DNA of 64,000 nt, from assembly GCA_946406115.1 (NCBI GenBank), contig OX291553.1, forward strand, positions 16,559,001 to 16,623,000, written 5' to 3'. The DNA comes from Apoda limacodes. Taxonomy: Eukaryota > Arthropoda > Insecta > Lepidoptera > Limacodidae. Below are positions 33,346 to 41,935 of this stretch, one piece after another. Position 1 is the stretch's first letter; each line of letters starts with the position of its first letter. The translations under genes and the position numbers were made by a program. Below the pieces are notes generated by a model. That model saw only the letters and a program-made list of their open reading frames with translations. It was not told the DNA's origin and searched no databases.

Positions 33346-33939
33346 AAATTTGTTACTGATTATCTTTATAATCTAGACTATTTCGCCAGATGGCGCTAAT
33401 GCGGTAATTATATGGTGGTAATAGCTCGAGCCCGTCTCACACTTGGCCGGTTTTTATTATTTGTTGTTTTAATTTAGAGTTCACACTATTAATCACTACA
33501 TGTTTGAAGCTTGTATATTATTGGAGTATGGGAAAGTGATACCCATACCCCAGACAGTTTTCCATTCAAAAGTAGTTTGTATGGGAAACAGTCTGTGGCT
33601 GCTCTTTAAAGTATTTATCTGTACTAATGTAATCAAGCTACAGAGTTTTTTTTTATATTTTCGTTTGAAAGCGATAATCTTTGGAACTACTAGTCGGATT
33701 TGAAAAAATATTTTTGCATTTAATAGCTCAATACTTGAGTCTAGTTCCAGAGATTCGCGCGTCCAAACAAAAAAAAATTAAAAAACCAACTAACTTTTCA
33801 GCTTTATTACATATAAGCATAGATTGGCAACAAAGGAGAGGTGTCTAATGTTATAAAAATGTTATCTATACACTCACGGTTTTGTTCTCCTGGAGAGGAA
33901 AAACAGTGGCTGGATACACACAATCAGGAGACAGCTTTT

Positions 33940-34110
33940 TTCACCAACCACTTCGGTCCTGCGCGACAGGTGGTGAGCCCATTTAGTGCATAATCTATGG
34001 TGAGCCCATCGCTACGACAGTGTATCTGAACTAAGATGGTTATGTTCCAAAATCCTAAATCATTACCTTATATCACCAGTAATAAATTGTAAATAGAATG
34101 ACCAGAAACA
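33940..34110 (+). repeat. dispersed repeat A-like copy
   Basis: TTTTTTCACCAACCACTTCG GTCCTGCGCGACAGGTGGTG AGCCC, with GGTGAGCCCATCGCTACGAC AGTGTATCTGAACTAAGATG. It contains a short internal duplication of GGTGAGCCCAT (33992 and 34010). Same family as 15028-15190 and 35984-36238. Confidence 0.65.
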
Positions 34111-34235
34111 GAATCATTTACCTTCTTTCCAGTTCTTGAATAATTATAACAGGATTGGGCAGAGTTATGGACAACTTCTATGTAAGTACTAAGTATGGTA
34201 CGTATTAAACTATAAATTTACAATGACCTTCTAAT

Positions 34236-34822
34236 TTTATATAAACAATGATTTCGTCAAAATATAATCTAAAAACAAATATTATGAGGAAACTGTACCT
34301 ACTTGTAAAATTTTAATTAAAACAATAATTGACTTCGCCAAGCTGATGACTTATAAATTGAATAAGAGCTGCAAAATTTATACCCAGCCAGTTGCAAATT
34401 TACAACCAAGAGTAACTTACTTTCTTTTAAAGTAAATACATTTTGAGCTTTTATTAAAATTCGATTTAAGGTCCCACTCAAATGTGTAGTTTTCTGCTCG
34501 ATTTTAAAATCGATTTCGCTGTCCTATTGCAAGTTTCAGACCGAAAAAAATAACATTCCTTAAGACATTATTTAAATAGAAACTTACTGTATTTGTTTTG
34601 AGATATCTGTTAAAACATCGCTTTAAAAAATTACTGTCGACCAGCTCGTTTATCTAGGAAATTATAGTAATAAAATTTCTAAGGTTATCTTAGGTGATAT
34701 AATTGTTATAAATAATTTCCGCTTTTTACGCTAAGCTAATCACCAACTTTATATGAGATTTACATCGTCGATTTTAGCTTAGCGCCCATAAAGAAAATGT
34801 ATATGGGTATTGGGGGCCCTTT
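34236..34822 (-). repeat. inverted-duplication arm, flank part (repeat F copy 2)
   Basis: Reverse complement of 39361-39948, virtually identical over its whole length (for example GGAAACTGTACCTACTTGTA and GTATATGGGTATTGGGGGCC). The inner part is dispersed repeat F, also at 1591-2050. The CR1 poly(A) begins right after GGGGGCCC. Confidence 0.95.
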
Positions 34823-35817
34823 TTTTTTTTTTTTTTTTATACCACTAAGGTGGCAAACAAGCTTACGGCCCGCCTGATGGTAAGCGGTCACCGTAGCCTA
34901 TGGACGCTTGCAACACCAGGGGTATCACTTGCGCGTTGCCGACCCTTCAGAAATCCAATAACTTCTTTCTTGAAGAACTCCATACTGTAGTCCTTGCAGA
35001 AAACCTTGGCAGGGAGCTCATTCCACAACTTAAGCGTTCGCGGGAGGAAGTTTCTCTCAAACCGCACTGTACGCGACCATTTAGGTTCTAAAGTGTGAGA
35101 ATGAATTCCCTGCCGATGGCGAGCGGTGCGATGGTAGAAAGTAGCCGTGGGCATCATTTCGAACAATTCCTCTGAACACAACCCATTGTACAAGCGGTAG
35201 AACACACACAGTGAGGCAAAGTCTCTCCTCAGACTTAAGGGCTCGATACCGCAAGTGAGTTTGGAATCGTCGACAATTCTCACAGCCCGTCGTTGAACCG
35301 AGTCAAAAGGGCCAAGCTGGTATCCGGGTGCACCTGCCCAGAGATGGCAGCAGTACTCCATATGGGGCCGAACCTGCGACTTGTAAAGTAACAACCTTTG
35401 CCCCGACGTGAAGTACTGCTTCGCTCTGTTGAGTACACCAAGTTTTTTGGACGCCAGCTTCACCTTATCTTGTAAATGATCTCGGAACTGAACATCGCTG
35501 GAGATGTCGACACCAAGGATCCCAATGCTCTTGGAGATGGAGAGGGGAGTGTTCTGGAATTGTGGGATTACAGTGAATGGAGTTTTCTTAGCGGTGAACG
35601 CGCACACTTGTGTCTTTGTAGGGTTGAATCAAACCAAGTTTACCCGTCCCCAATCAGAGACCTGGGACAGTGTGGTCTCGATTTGAGACACAAGTTCTCC
35701 GCGGTTTTCCTCCACAACGGAACGAGGGATGTTTGCACGACCCGTGTAAAAAGCGTCTCCAGTACTGTCATCTGCATAGCAATGTATATTGTTGATGTCC
35801 AACATGTCATTGATATA
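34823..35817 (-). pseudogene. CR1-like LINE, left arm copy (5'-truncated)
   Basis: The minus strand carries 3' UTR plus poly(A) (T run from 34822), and an uninterrupted 239-codon frame (34888-35607) from MCAFTAKKTPFTVIPQFQNT to GFLKGRQRASDTPGVASVHR. Motifs in order: SIGILGVDISSDVQF, LYKSQVRPHMEYCCHLWAGA, SLRRDFASLCVFYRLYNG, PTATFYHRTARHR, RNFLPRTLKLWNELPAKVF. This is the thumb and C-terminal domain of CR1-type LINE reverse transcriptase. Upstream, an in-frame TGA (about 35627) separates it from the YADD region (about 35770-35781), and the copy stops abruptly at 35817. The right arm (38406-39343) is a near-identical inverted copy sharing the same TGA but carrying a 37-bp deletion not seen here. 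Confidence 0.92.
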
Positions 35818-35983
35818 CGTGGACTTGAAAAAATTTAACGTAGGTATAGAGAAATAAATCTAGTCAGAAAGTTATTACATATATTATATATCATATATGT
35901 ATTACATATATATTATATATGTAATAACTTTCTGACTAGATTTATTTCTCTATACCTACGTTAAATTTTTTCAAGTCCACGCC
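35818..35983. repeat. fold-back palindrome at inner junction of left arm
   Basis: ACGTGGACTTGAAAAAATTT … AGTCAGAAAGTTATTACATA at 35818-35880 is followed by its reverse complement at 35920-35983 (GTAATAACTTTCTGACTAGA … TTTTTTCAAGTCCACG), with an AT-only turn between. The plus-like half equals 40209-40270 of the right locus. Confidence 0.95.
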
Positions 35984-36238
35984 GCTAACGCCGCCGCTAC
36001 CGACAGCCCATTGCGTGACAGGGGGTGAGCCTATCGCCACAACACTGCTCTTGATGATGACTGCAGTGTCTTTGGGCTTAGATTGCTTTATATATATTTT
36101 CCATACGTCCTAAAATACCGGCTTTAAAGTAATAAACGGCAAAATAAAAAAATCTCCATTGCCAATTCCTGACAAACTTCAAAAAGTAAGTCAGGATTGA
36201 ATCAGGGGTAATAGAAATAAACACCGTAATCGAAAATA
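35984..36238 (+). repeat. dispersed repeat A, inverted copy of 39949-40208
   Basis: CCGCTACCGACAGCCCATTG CGTGACAGGGGGTGAGCC … TTCAAAAAGTAAGTCAGGAT … CACCGTAATCGAAAATA. It is the reverse complement of the right-hand copy, with only a few single-base differences seen (for example near 36085 and 36157). Family members elsewhere (15028, 33940) are far more diverged. Confidence 0.93.
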
Positions 36239-36256
36239 ACGAGTTGTCCACGAACA

Positions 36257-36345
36257 TTTTTTTTATACCACTAACGTGGCAAATAAGCAAACGGTACGCA
36301 TGATGGTAGACGGTCACCGTAATGTTTGCATTTCCAGATGTCAGT
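36257..36345 (-). pseudogene. diverged CR1-like 3' end
   Basis: TTTTTTTTATACCACTAACG TGGCAAATAAGCAAACGG, then ATGATGGTAGACGGTCACCG TAATG. It matches the 3' UTR/poly(A) of the CR1-like family on the minus strand. Confidence 0.65.
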
Positions 36346-36839
36346 AACCCTTCACATAATGAGGGGTACAATGCAGTATCGACAATACGATCTGAACAGA
36401 ATTTCAGAGACAGGACGGTAACAGGTGTTTCCGTGACCTTCCGCACTGTTTTCTATGTAACAAACACTATTTTGTTCCTTTCACGCGCTTCGCAACATTA
36501 AAGGGTTAAATACCTTTTCTTTAATCGACTTCAAGGAAAAACGAGATTATCAATTCTACCCGTATGTATGTAATATTGTTAGATTTGTACAATATGTATA
36601 TTATGTTAGCCTATGTAGGCTTCTTAGATGTGCTGAATTTCTTAGAAACTAGTATTTGAATTTTAATAATTATTGGATTAGGTACCGTTTTACTTAGGCA
36701 ACCGTGCAAGTTTCATCAAAATCAGTTCTGTAGTTTCCAAGATGTGGACTGTTTAGTGGTTACTTGTGTCGGTTTAGAGCGCAATTCTAACGTAAAACTT
36801 ATTGTGTGTGTGTTGTCCGATGGCTTCGCGGAGAGTATC

Positions 36840-36962
36840 GATTTTATACCATCAAGATGGCAAACGAAAAGATAGTCTGATGTTAAATGGTCACCACCAT
36901 GGACGCTTGCAACGGTATCTAGAGGCATAACTCGCGAATTGGTGACCTTTTTAAACTCTAAT
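36840..36962 (-). pseudogene. diverged CR1-like 3' end
   Basis: GATTTTATACCATCAAGATG GCAAACGAAAAGATAGTCTG, AAATGGTCACCACCATGGAC GCTTGCAACGG, then ATAACTCGCGAATTGG. An older copy of the same CR1 tail, immediately abutting a Jockey UTR fragment on the other strand. Confidence 0.7.
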
Positions 36963-37126
36963 ATCCCCCCGACCGACCACGGCACGGTCGACAAACTATT
37001 GTTAGGCGGCCTCGGCACGTACTTACAGCCTCAGACGATGATCTCGCTTAAGCGTTGGGCGCTAAGTCCGCTGAAGCAGTAATGGCTGCATCAGCCAACT
37101 GCATAGTCCGTTCAAAAAAAAAAAGA
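36963..37126 (+). pseudogene. Jockey LINE 3' UTR with internal deletions
   Basis: CCCCGACCGACCACGGCACG GTCG, ATTGTTAGGCGGCCTCGGCA CGTACT, ATGATCTCGCT fused to TAAGCGTTGGGCGCTAAG, then AAGCAGTAATGGCTGCATCA G and a poly(A) tail near 37114-37124. Compared with the 24-kb and 31-kb copies, two blocks are missing. The first deletion starts inside the palindrome arm. Confidence 0.8.
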
Positions 37127-37671
37127 ATCCAATTCTTTCATTAAAAGCCCATATTTTTTAATTAAAAAGGGTGATCCTCTACTCATATGTATATACCCCT
37201 ACTTACCAACTAAAATTTAAAAAAAAATGACCCGTCCATTAAAAAACCCAATTCCACTGAAATTTAAAACAAAATTGTGTTTTCTTCGCTCTCTTAAGTC
37301 TAATGCCAAAAAAATATTGTCTTATTGGTACCAAGCAGCTAGGTTAAAACGATATGAGTTTATATTAGCTCTAGCAGTCAATTAAACTTCGAGTCAGTTT
37401 TGGGAAACTAATTTTCAATAGTCGATCGTAACTAGAAGCGCGATCGGCGCAACGTAGACGCTTTACGAGTAGGTACTGTTGCCGCTGAATTGGTTAATAA
37501 GCACTAAATATTGTGTGAAGCTGGGACTAATTAAGTCAAAAACATCATTAACGATTACGATTACGATACGATTATTGATAAAAATATAAAATCGAATTGA
37601 ACAACTTGCAACCCCACGCAGTCACGTAGTGAATACTACTTTGAATACGAGCACAATTACATTTTTAACCG
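37127..37671. other. non-coding, nothing recognised
   Basis: AT-rich spacer inside the loop of the large inverted duplication. Confidence 0.45.
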
Positions 37672-37955
37672 ACTTCAAAAAATTCCGATTTCTTCGTCAA
37701 TTGTCAACCGATTTCAAAAATTAAATGAAGTGGATTTAAAACTTAAACTTTTGGAACTGGTGAAACACACCTCTTATTTTGATGATATAAAATTCTGTCA
37801 CAAGTATGGATAGTATCAAAAGCAAAAAATTAAAACTATTTGAAAAATAAAAAACAACCGGCTTCAAAAAGGTGCACTAAAAAGGTGAAAATAATTACTT
37901 ATTGCCAAAAATCTGATCTGAATTACCGTTTGAAGTTGGTGTCATGCAAGTGAAG
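37672..37955. repeat. CCGACTTCAAAAA dispersed repeat
   Basis: AACCGACTTCAAAAAATTCC, CAACCGATTTCAAAAATTAA, CAACCGGCTTCAAAAAGGTG, CAAAAATCTGATCTGAATTA, TTTGAAGTTGGTGTCATGCA. Related fragments are at 15977-16060, 19918-20330 and 43745-43760. The class is uncertain. Confidence 0.55.
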
Positions 37956-38165
37956 TGTGTGTGTGCACCTTCGTGGTATTAAAAAAAAACTTTTTTTTGT
38001 AAAAAAGTTTTATTGTAAAAAAGTTTTTATTAGTCATCATAACTTGTTGTATACATTTATGTAGGTACATTTCTAAAACAGTTATTGAATAAAAGCCTAG
38101 GATCTTTTTGCAAGCTTGTTTGACTGCATTCTTTGACTGCAAGCTTAAAAAAGCCATTGAGAGTC

Positions 38166-39360
38166 AGCCTCCCGCTTTGGCATGCAGCCTGGACATAGCG
38201 AAGGCGTTCGATCGGGTCTGGCACCGCGGTCTTCTATCGAAGTTGCCATCTTACGGAGTGCCCGAGGGTTTGTGCAAATGGGTGGCTAGCTTTTTGTCCG
38301 GTAGACGCATACGAACCGTAGTTGACGGTAGTTGCTCTGATAGCATGGACATTAATGCTGGTGTCCCGCAAGGCTCTGTGCTGTCTCCTACGCTGTTTCT
38401 ACTGCATATCAATGACATGTTGGACATCAACAATATACATTGCTATGCAGATGACAGTACTGGAGACGCTTTTTACACGGGTCGTGCAAACATCCCTCGT
38501 TCCGTTGTGGAGGAAAACCGCGGAGAACTTGTGTCTCAAATCGAGACCACACTGTCCCAGGTCTCTGATTGGGGACGGGTAAACTTGTTTTGATTCAACC
38601 CTACAAAGACACAAGTGTGCGCGTTCACCGCTAAGAAAACTCCATTCACTGTAATCCCACAATTCCAGAACACTCCCCTCTCCATCTCCAAGAGCATTGG
38701 GATCCTTGGTGTCGACATCTCCAGCGATGTTCAGTTCCGAGATCATTTACAAGATAAGGTGAAGCTGGCGTCCAAAAAACTTGGTGTACTCAACAGAGCG
38801 AAGCAGTACTTCACGTCGGGGCAAAGGTTGTTACTTTACAAGTCGCAGGTTCGGCCCCATATGGAGTACTGCTGCCATCTCTGGGCAGGTGCACCCGGAT
38901 ACCAGCTTGGCCCTTTTGACTCGGTTCAACGACGGGCTGTGAGAATTGTCGACGATTCCAAACTCACTTGCGGTATCGAGCCCTTAAGTCTGAGGAGAGA
39001 CTTTGCCTCACTGTGTGTGTTCTACCGCTTGTACAATGGGTTGTGTTCAGAGGAATTGTTCGAAATGATGCCCACGGCTACTTTCTACCATCGCACCGCT
39101 CGCCATCGGCAGGGAATTCATTCTCACACTTTAGAACCTAAATGGTCGCGTACAGTGCGGTTTGAGAGAAACTTCCTCCAAGGTTTTCTGCAAGGACTAC
39201 AGTATGGAGTTCTTCAAGAAAGAAGTTATTGGATTTCTGAAGGGTCGGCAACGCGCAAGTGATACCCCTGGTGTTGCAAGCGTCCATAGGCTACGGTGAC
39301 CGCTTACCATCAGGCGGGCCGTAAGCTTGTTTGCCACCTTAGTGGTATAAAAAAAAAAAA
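38166..39360 (+). pseudogene. CR1-like LINE, longest contiguous copy (right arm)
   Basis: Plus-strand order: ACSLDIAKAFDRVWHRGLLS (RT motif A, catalytic Asp), PEGLCKWVASFLSGRRIRTV, NAGVPQGSVLSPTLFLLHIN (motif B), and YADD at 38444-38455 (motif C). An in-frame TGA follows at 38591-38593, most simply a CGA-to-TGA change. After it come MCAFTAKKTPF … HMEYCCHLWAGA … FYRLYNGLCSEELFEMMPTA. A 37-bp deletion near 39179 shifts the frame. The 3' UTR GGCGGGCCGTAAGCTTGTTT GCCACC and ATAAAAAAAAAAAAAAA end at about 39363. The 5' end is truncated near 38166. From 38406 on it is a near-perfect inverted copy of 34823-35817. No endonuclease; not mobile. Confidence 0.92.
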
Positions 39361-39948
39361 AAAAGGGCCCCCAATACCCATATACATTTTCTTTATGGGC
39401 GCTAAGCTAAAATCGACGATGTAAATCTCATATAAAGTTGGTGATTAGCTTAGCGTAAAAAGCGGAAATTATTTATAACAATTATATCACCTAAGATAAC
39501 CTTAGAAATTTTATTACTATAATTTCCTAGATAAACGAGCTGGTCGACAGTAATTTTTTAAAGCGATGTTTTAACAGATATCTCAAAACAAATACAGTAA
39601 GTTTCTATTTAAATAATGTCTTAAGGAATGTTATTTTTTTCGGTCTGAAACTTGCAATAGGACAGCGAAATCGATTTTAAAATCGAGCAGAAAACTACAC
39701 ATTTGAGTGGGACCTTAAATCGAATTTTAATAAAAGCTCAAAATGTATTTACTTTAAAAGAAAGTAAGTTACTCTTGGTTGTAAATTTGCAACTGGCTGG
39801 GTATAAATTTTGCAGCTCTTATTCAATTTATAAGTCATCAGCTTGGCGAAGTCAATTATTGTTTTAATTAAAATTTTACAAGTAGGTACAGTTTCCTCAT
39901 AATATTTGTTTTTAGATTATATTTTGACGAAATCATTGTTTATATAAA
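39361..39948 (+). repeat. inverted-duplication arm, flank part (repeat F)
   Basis: Reverse complement of 34236-34822. It starts at GGGCCCCCAATACCC immediately after the LINE poly(A) and ends at TTGTTTATATAAA. Confidence 0.95.
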
Positions 39949-40275
39949 TATTTTCGATTACGGTGTTTATTTCTATTACCCCTGATTCAATCCTGACTTA
40001 CTTTTTGAAGTTTGTCAGGAATTGGCAATGAAGATTTTTTTATTTTGCCGTTTATTACTTTAAAGCCGGTATTTTAGGACGTATGGAAAATATATATAAA
40101 GCCATCTAAGCCCAAAGACACTGCAGTCATCATCAAGAGCAGTGTTGTGGCGATAGGCTCACCCCCTGTCACGCAATGGGCTGTCGGTAGCGGCGGCGTT
40201 AGCGGCGTGGACTTGAAAAAATTTAACGTAGGTATAGAGAAATAAATCTAGTCAGAAAGTTATTACATATATAAT
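39949..40275 (-). repeat. dispersed repeat A plus tail, right locus
   Basis: Reads (plus) TTTTCGATTACGGTGTTTAT … GTCACGCAATGGGCTGTCGG … CGTGGACTTGAAAAAATTTA … GTTATTACATATATAATA. The reverse complement is at about 35905-36238; its last 66 bases also appear directly at 35818-35883. Confidence 0.93.
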
Positions 40276-40520
40276 ATATGCGAAACTTGATTTTTGATAT
40301 TGTTGCATCTGGTGTAAGGTAAACAGATTGTTGAACATAAATTCGAGTTTGGTTGTGGTAAGGTCTTCCACATACAAGTCCATTTCTTTCATTGATTAAA
40401 CTCTACAGACCGATAAAGGGGCTAGTACGATAAGTCGATGGTGTCTGTAGCTGGAAAGCAATCGTCCGATTCCTACAACACATTATTGTGAAACCTGGTA
40501 ATGACTACAAATACGGGACC

Positions 40521-40671
40521 TTATTGGGAACAGTCTTGAGCTATTCAGACTCTGGAATTCTAGAGAAAAATGTATGTAAGTACATTCACCGGTTTCAAAA
40601 GGTAAGTCAGACTTTCATACATTTTGGTCACGAATTTCAGAGTCCGAATAGCTCGAGACTGTTGCCAATAA
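40521..40671. other. long hairpin (56-nt arms, ~39-nt loop)
   Basis: Left arm 40521-40576 (TTATTGGGAACAGTCTTGAG CTATTCAGACTCTGGAATTC …AAATGTATG) pairs with right arm 40616-40671 (CATACATTTTGG…GAATTTCAGAGTCCGAATAG CTCGAGACTGTTGCCAATAA). Only a handful of mismatches and one bulge are seen. It could be a small fold-back element or a miRNA-type or siRNA-producing hairpin. An open frame runs through it by chance. Confidence 0.85.
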
Positions 40672-40779
40672 GCTTCCTGGGCTGTTATGGAACTCTTGCA
40701 GCGATGCGAAGTCGATTGACGATATCTTTCCGTAGTCGGTCCCTCATGACTGAGGTTTTTTATTTATTTTGTACACAAC

Positions 40780-41170
40780 ACTAATTAAAAAAATTAATTC
40801 GGTAGCAAGCACTGCACGAGCAACTTCTCTTCAGAATATTTTTTGCGTCTTTGAAAAAATCGGTTTTTAGCGATAAAAAACAAATCGTTGGACCGATTTT
40901 GTTCAAACTCTTCAGATCTAAGTCATGACGTGGCGTATCGATTGATATCGATCAATTGAATCAAGAGACAAATTGGTCCATTGGTTCTTGATATATCGAA
41001 GGGCAAAGAAAAACTAATCTACATACATACACATACACTCACAGACATCACTCAAAATAATGGCAAACGACTCTCCAGATCTCAAAACGTAAAGAAAAAG
41101 CAAATTTAGCGATTTCAATTTTCGGACCTATTATAATAACTTCCTTCAAGAGAAGATAAAAATAATGTTA
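40780..41170. other. non-coding, repeat-like
   Basis: Phrases such as GACCGATTTTGTTCAAACTC and ACATACATACACATACACTC ACAGACATC resemble the CCGACTTC family region, but the limits are unclear. No gene. Confidence 0.4.
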
Positions 41171-41460
41171 TATGTTATACTATTTACACAGGCAAACTTA
41201 TCTCTAAAAAGATATTTCTTCCAGGTAATCTCCAGTAATCAGGCCATATAAAATTGAAATAAGGTAAACATGTGTACTCTAATGAAAAAAGAATCAACTC
41301 TTTAAATTTAAAAAAAACAAAGTACCTTTAACTAATACTAAACAATATTATAGTAACTTCTTATAGTACTATATACTAAACACGGGATACGCACCTACAT
41401 CATAATATGAGGAACAGCTTTTTTTTGTCAACCCCTTAAGTCTTTCCTACCAGGTAGTTT

Positions 41461-41509
41461 CAATAGTCATTAAGTTATGTATCACAATAGTCATTAAGTT
41501 ATGTATCAT
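41461..41509 (+). repeat. 24-bp tandem duplication
   Basis: CAATAGTCATTAAGTTATGT ATCA occurs twice head to tail. Confidence 0.9.
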
Positions 41510-41807
41510 CTTAAGTTACATTTGTTCAAGAAACTCAGCCAAATAGATTCAGTTTAAATCTACACTTTTCTAGACCAGTTTATCAAGATTTGAATTGAAT
41601 GCTCTTAGCAAAGTAAACAAAATGGTAGTAGTATACGCAATAATTAAGTTGCCGATAATTTCATCGGAGGATCTGATTTTCTCGAGAATCATAACTAGAT
41701 AATGAAAAACTCTACTGGGATTCCACAGGAAAGGAAAATCTCTGTTACAGACGTAAGATAGGCACGTATTTATAAGAGTTGGTAAACCAAAATCTATATA
41801 TTATGTG

Positions 41808-41935
41808 ATTTTTTTTTTTTTTTTTTTTATACCACTAAGGTGGCAAACAAGCTTACGGCCCGCCTGATGGTAAGCGGTCACCGTAGCCTATGGACGCTTG
41901 CAACACCAGGGGTATCACTTGCGCGTTGCCGACCC
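41808..41935 (-). pseudogene. CR1-like LINE, short recent-looking 3' end
   Basis: T tract at 41810-41828, then ATACCACTAAGGTGGCAAAC AAGCTTACGGCCCGCCTGAT GG … GTATCACTTGCGCGTTGCCG ACCCT. It is identical by eye to the 3' end of the 34.8-kb copy but truncated after about 115 bp. The left flank …TATTATGTGAT and right flank AAAATATGATGTGAT look like an imperfect target duplication, consistent with target-primed insertion. Confidence 0.88.

Noticed and set aside
35476..35838. 120-codon plus-strand frame repeated at 38399-38746 minus
   Set aside because: Antisense to the CR1 coding region in both arms, so conserved only because the arms are duplicates.
36078..36446. 122-codon minus-strand frame
   Set aside because: It runs across repeat A and a CR1 tail; a chance frame over unrelated repeat pieces.
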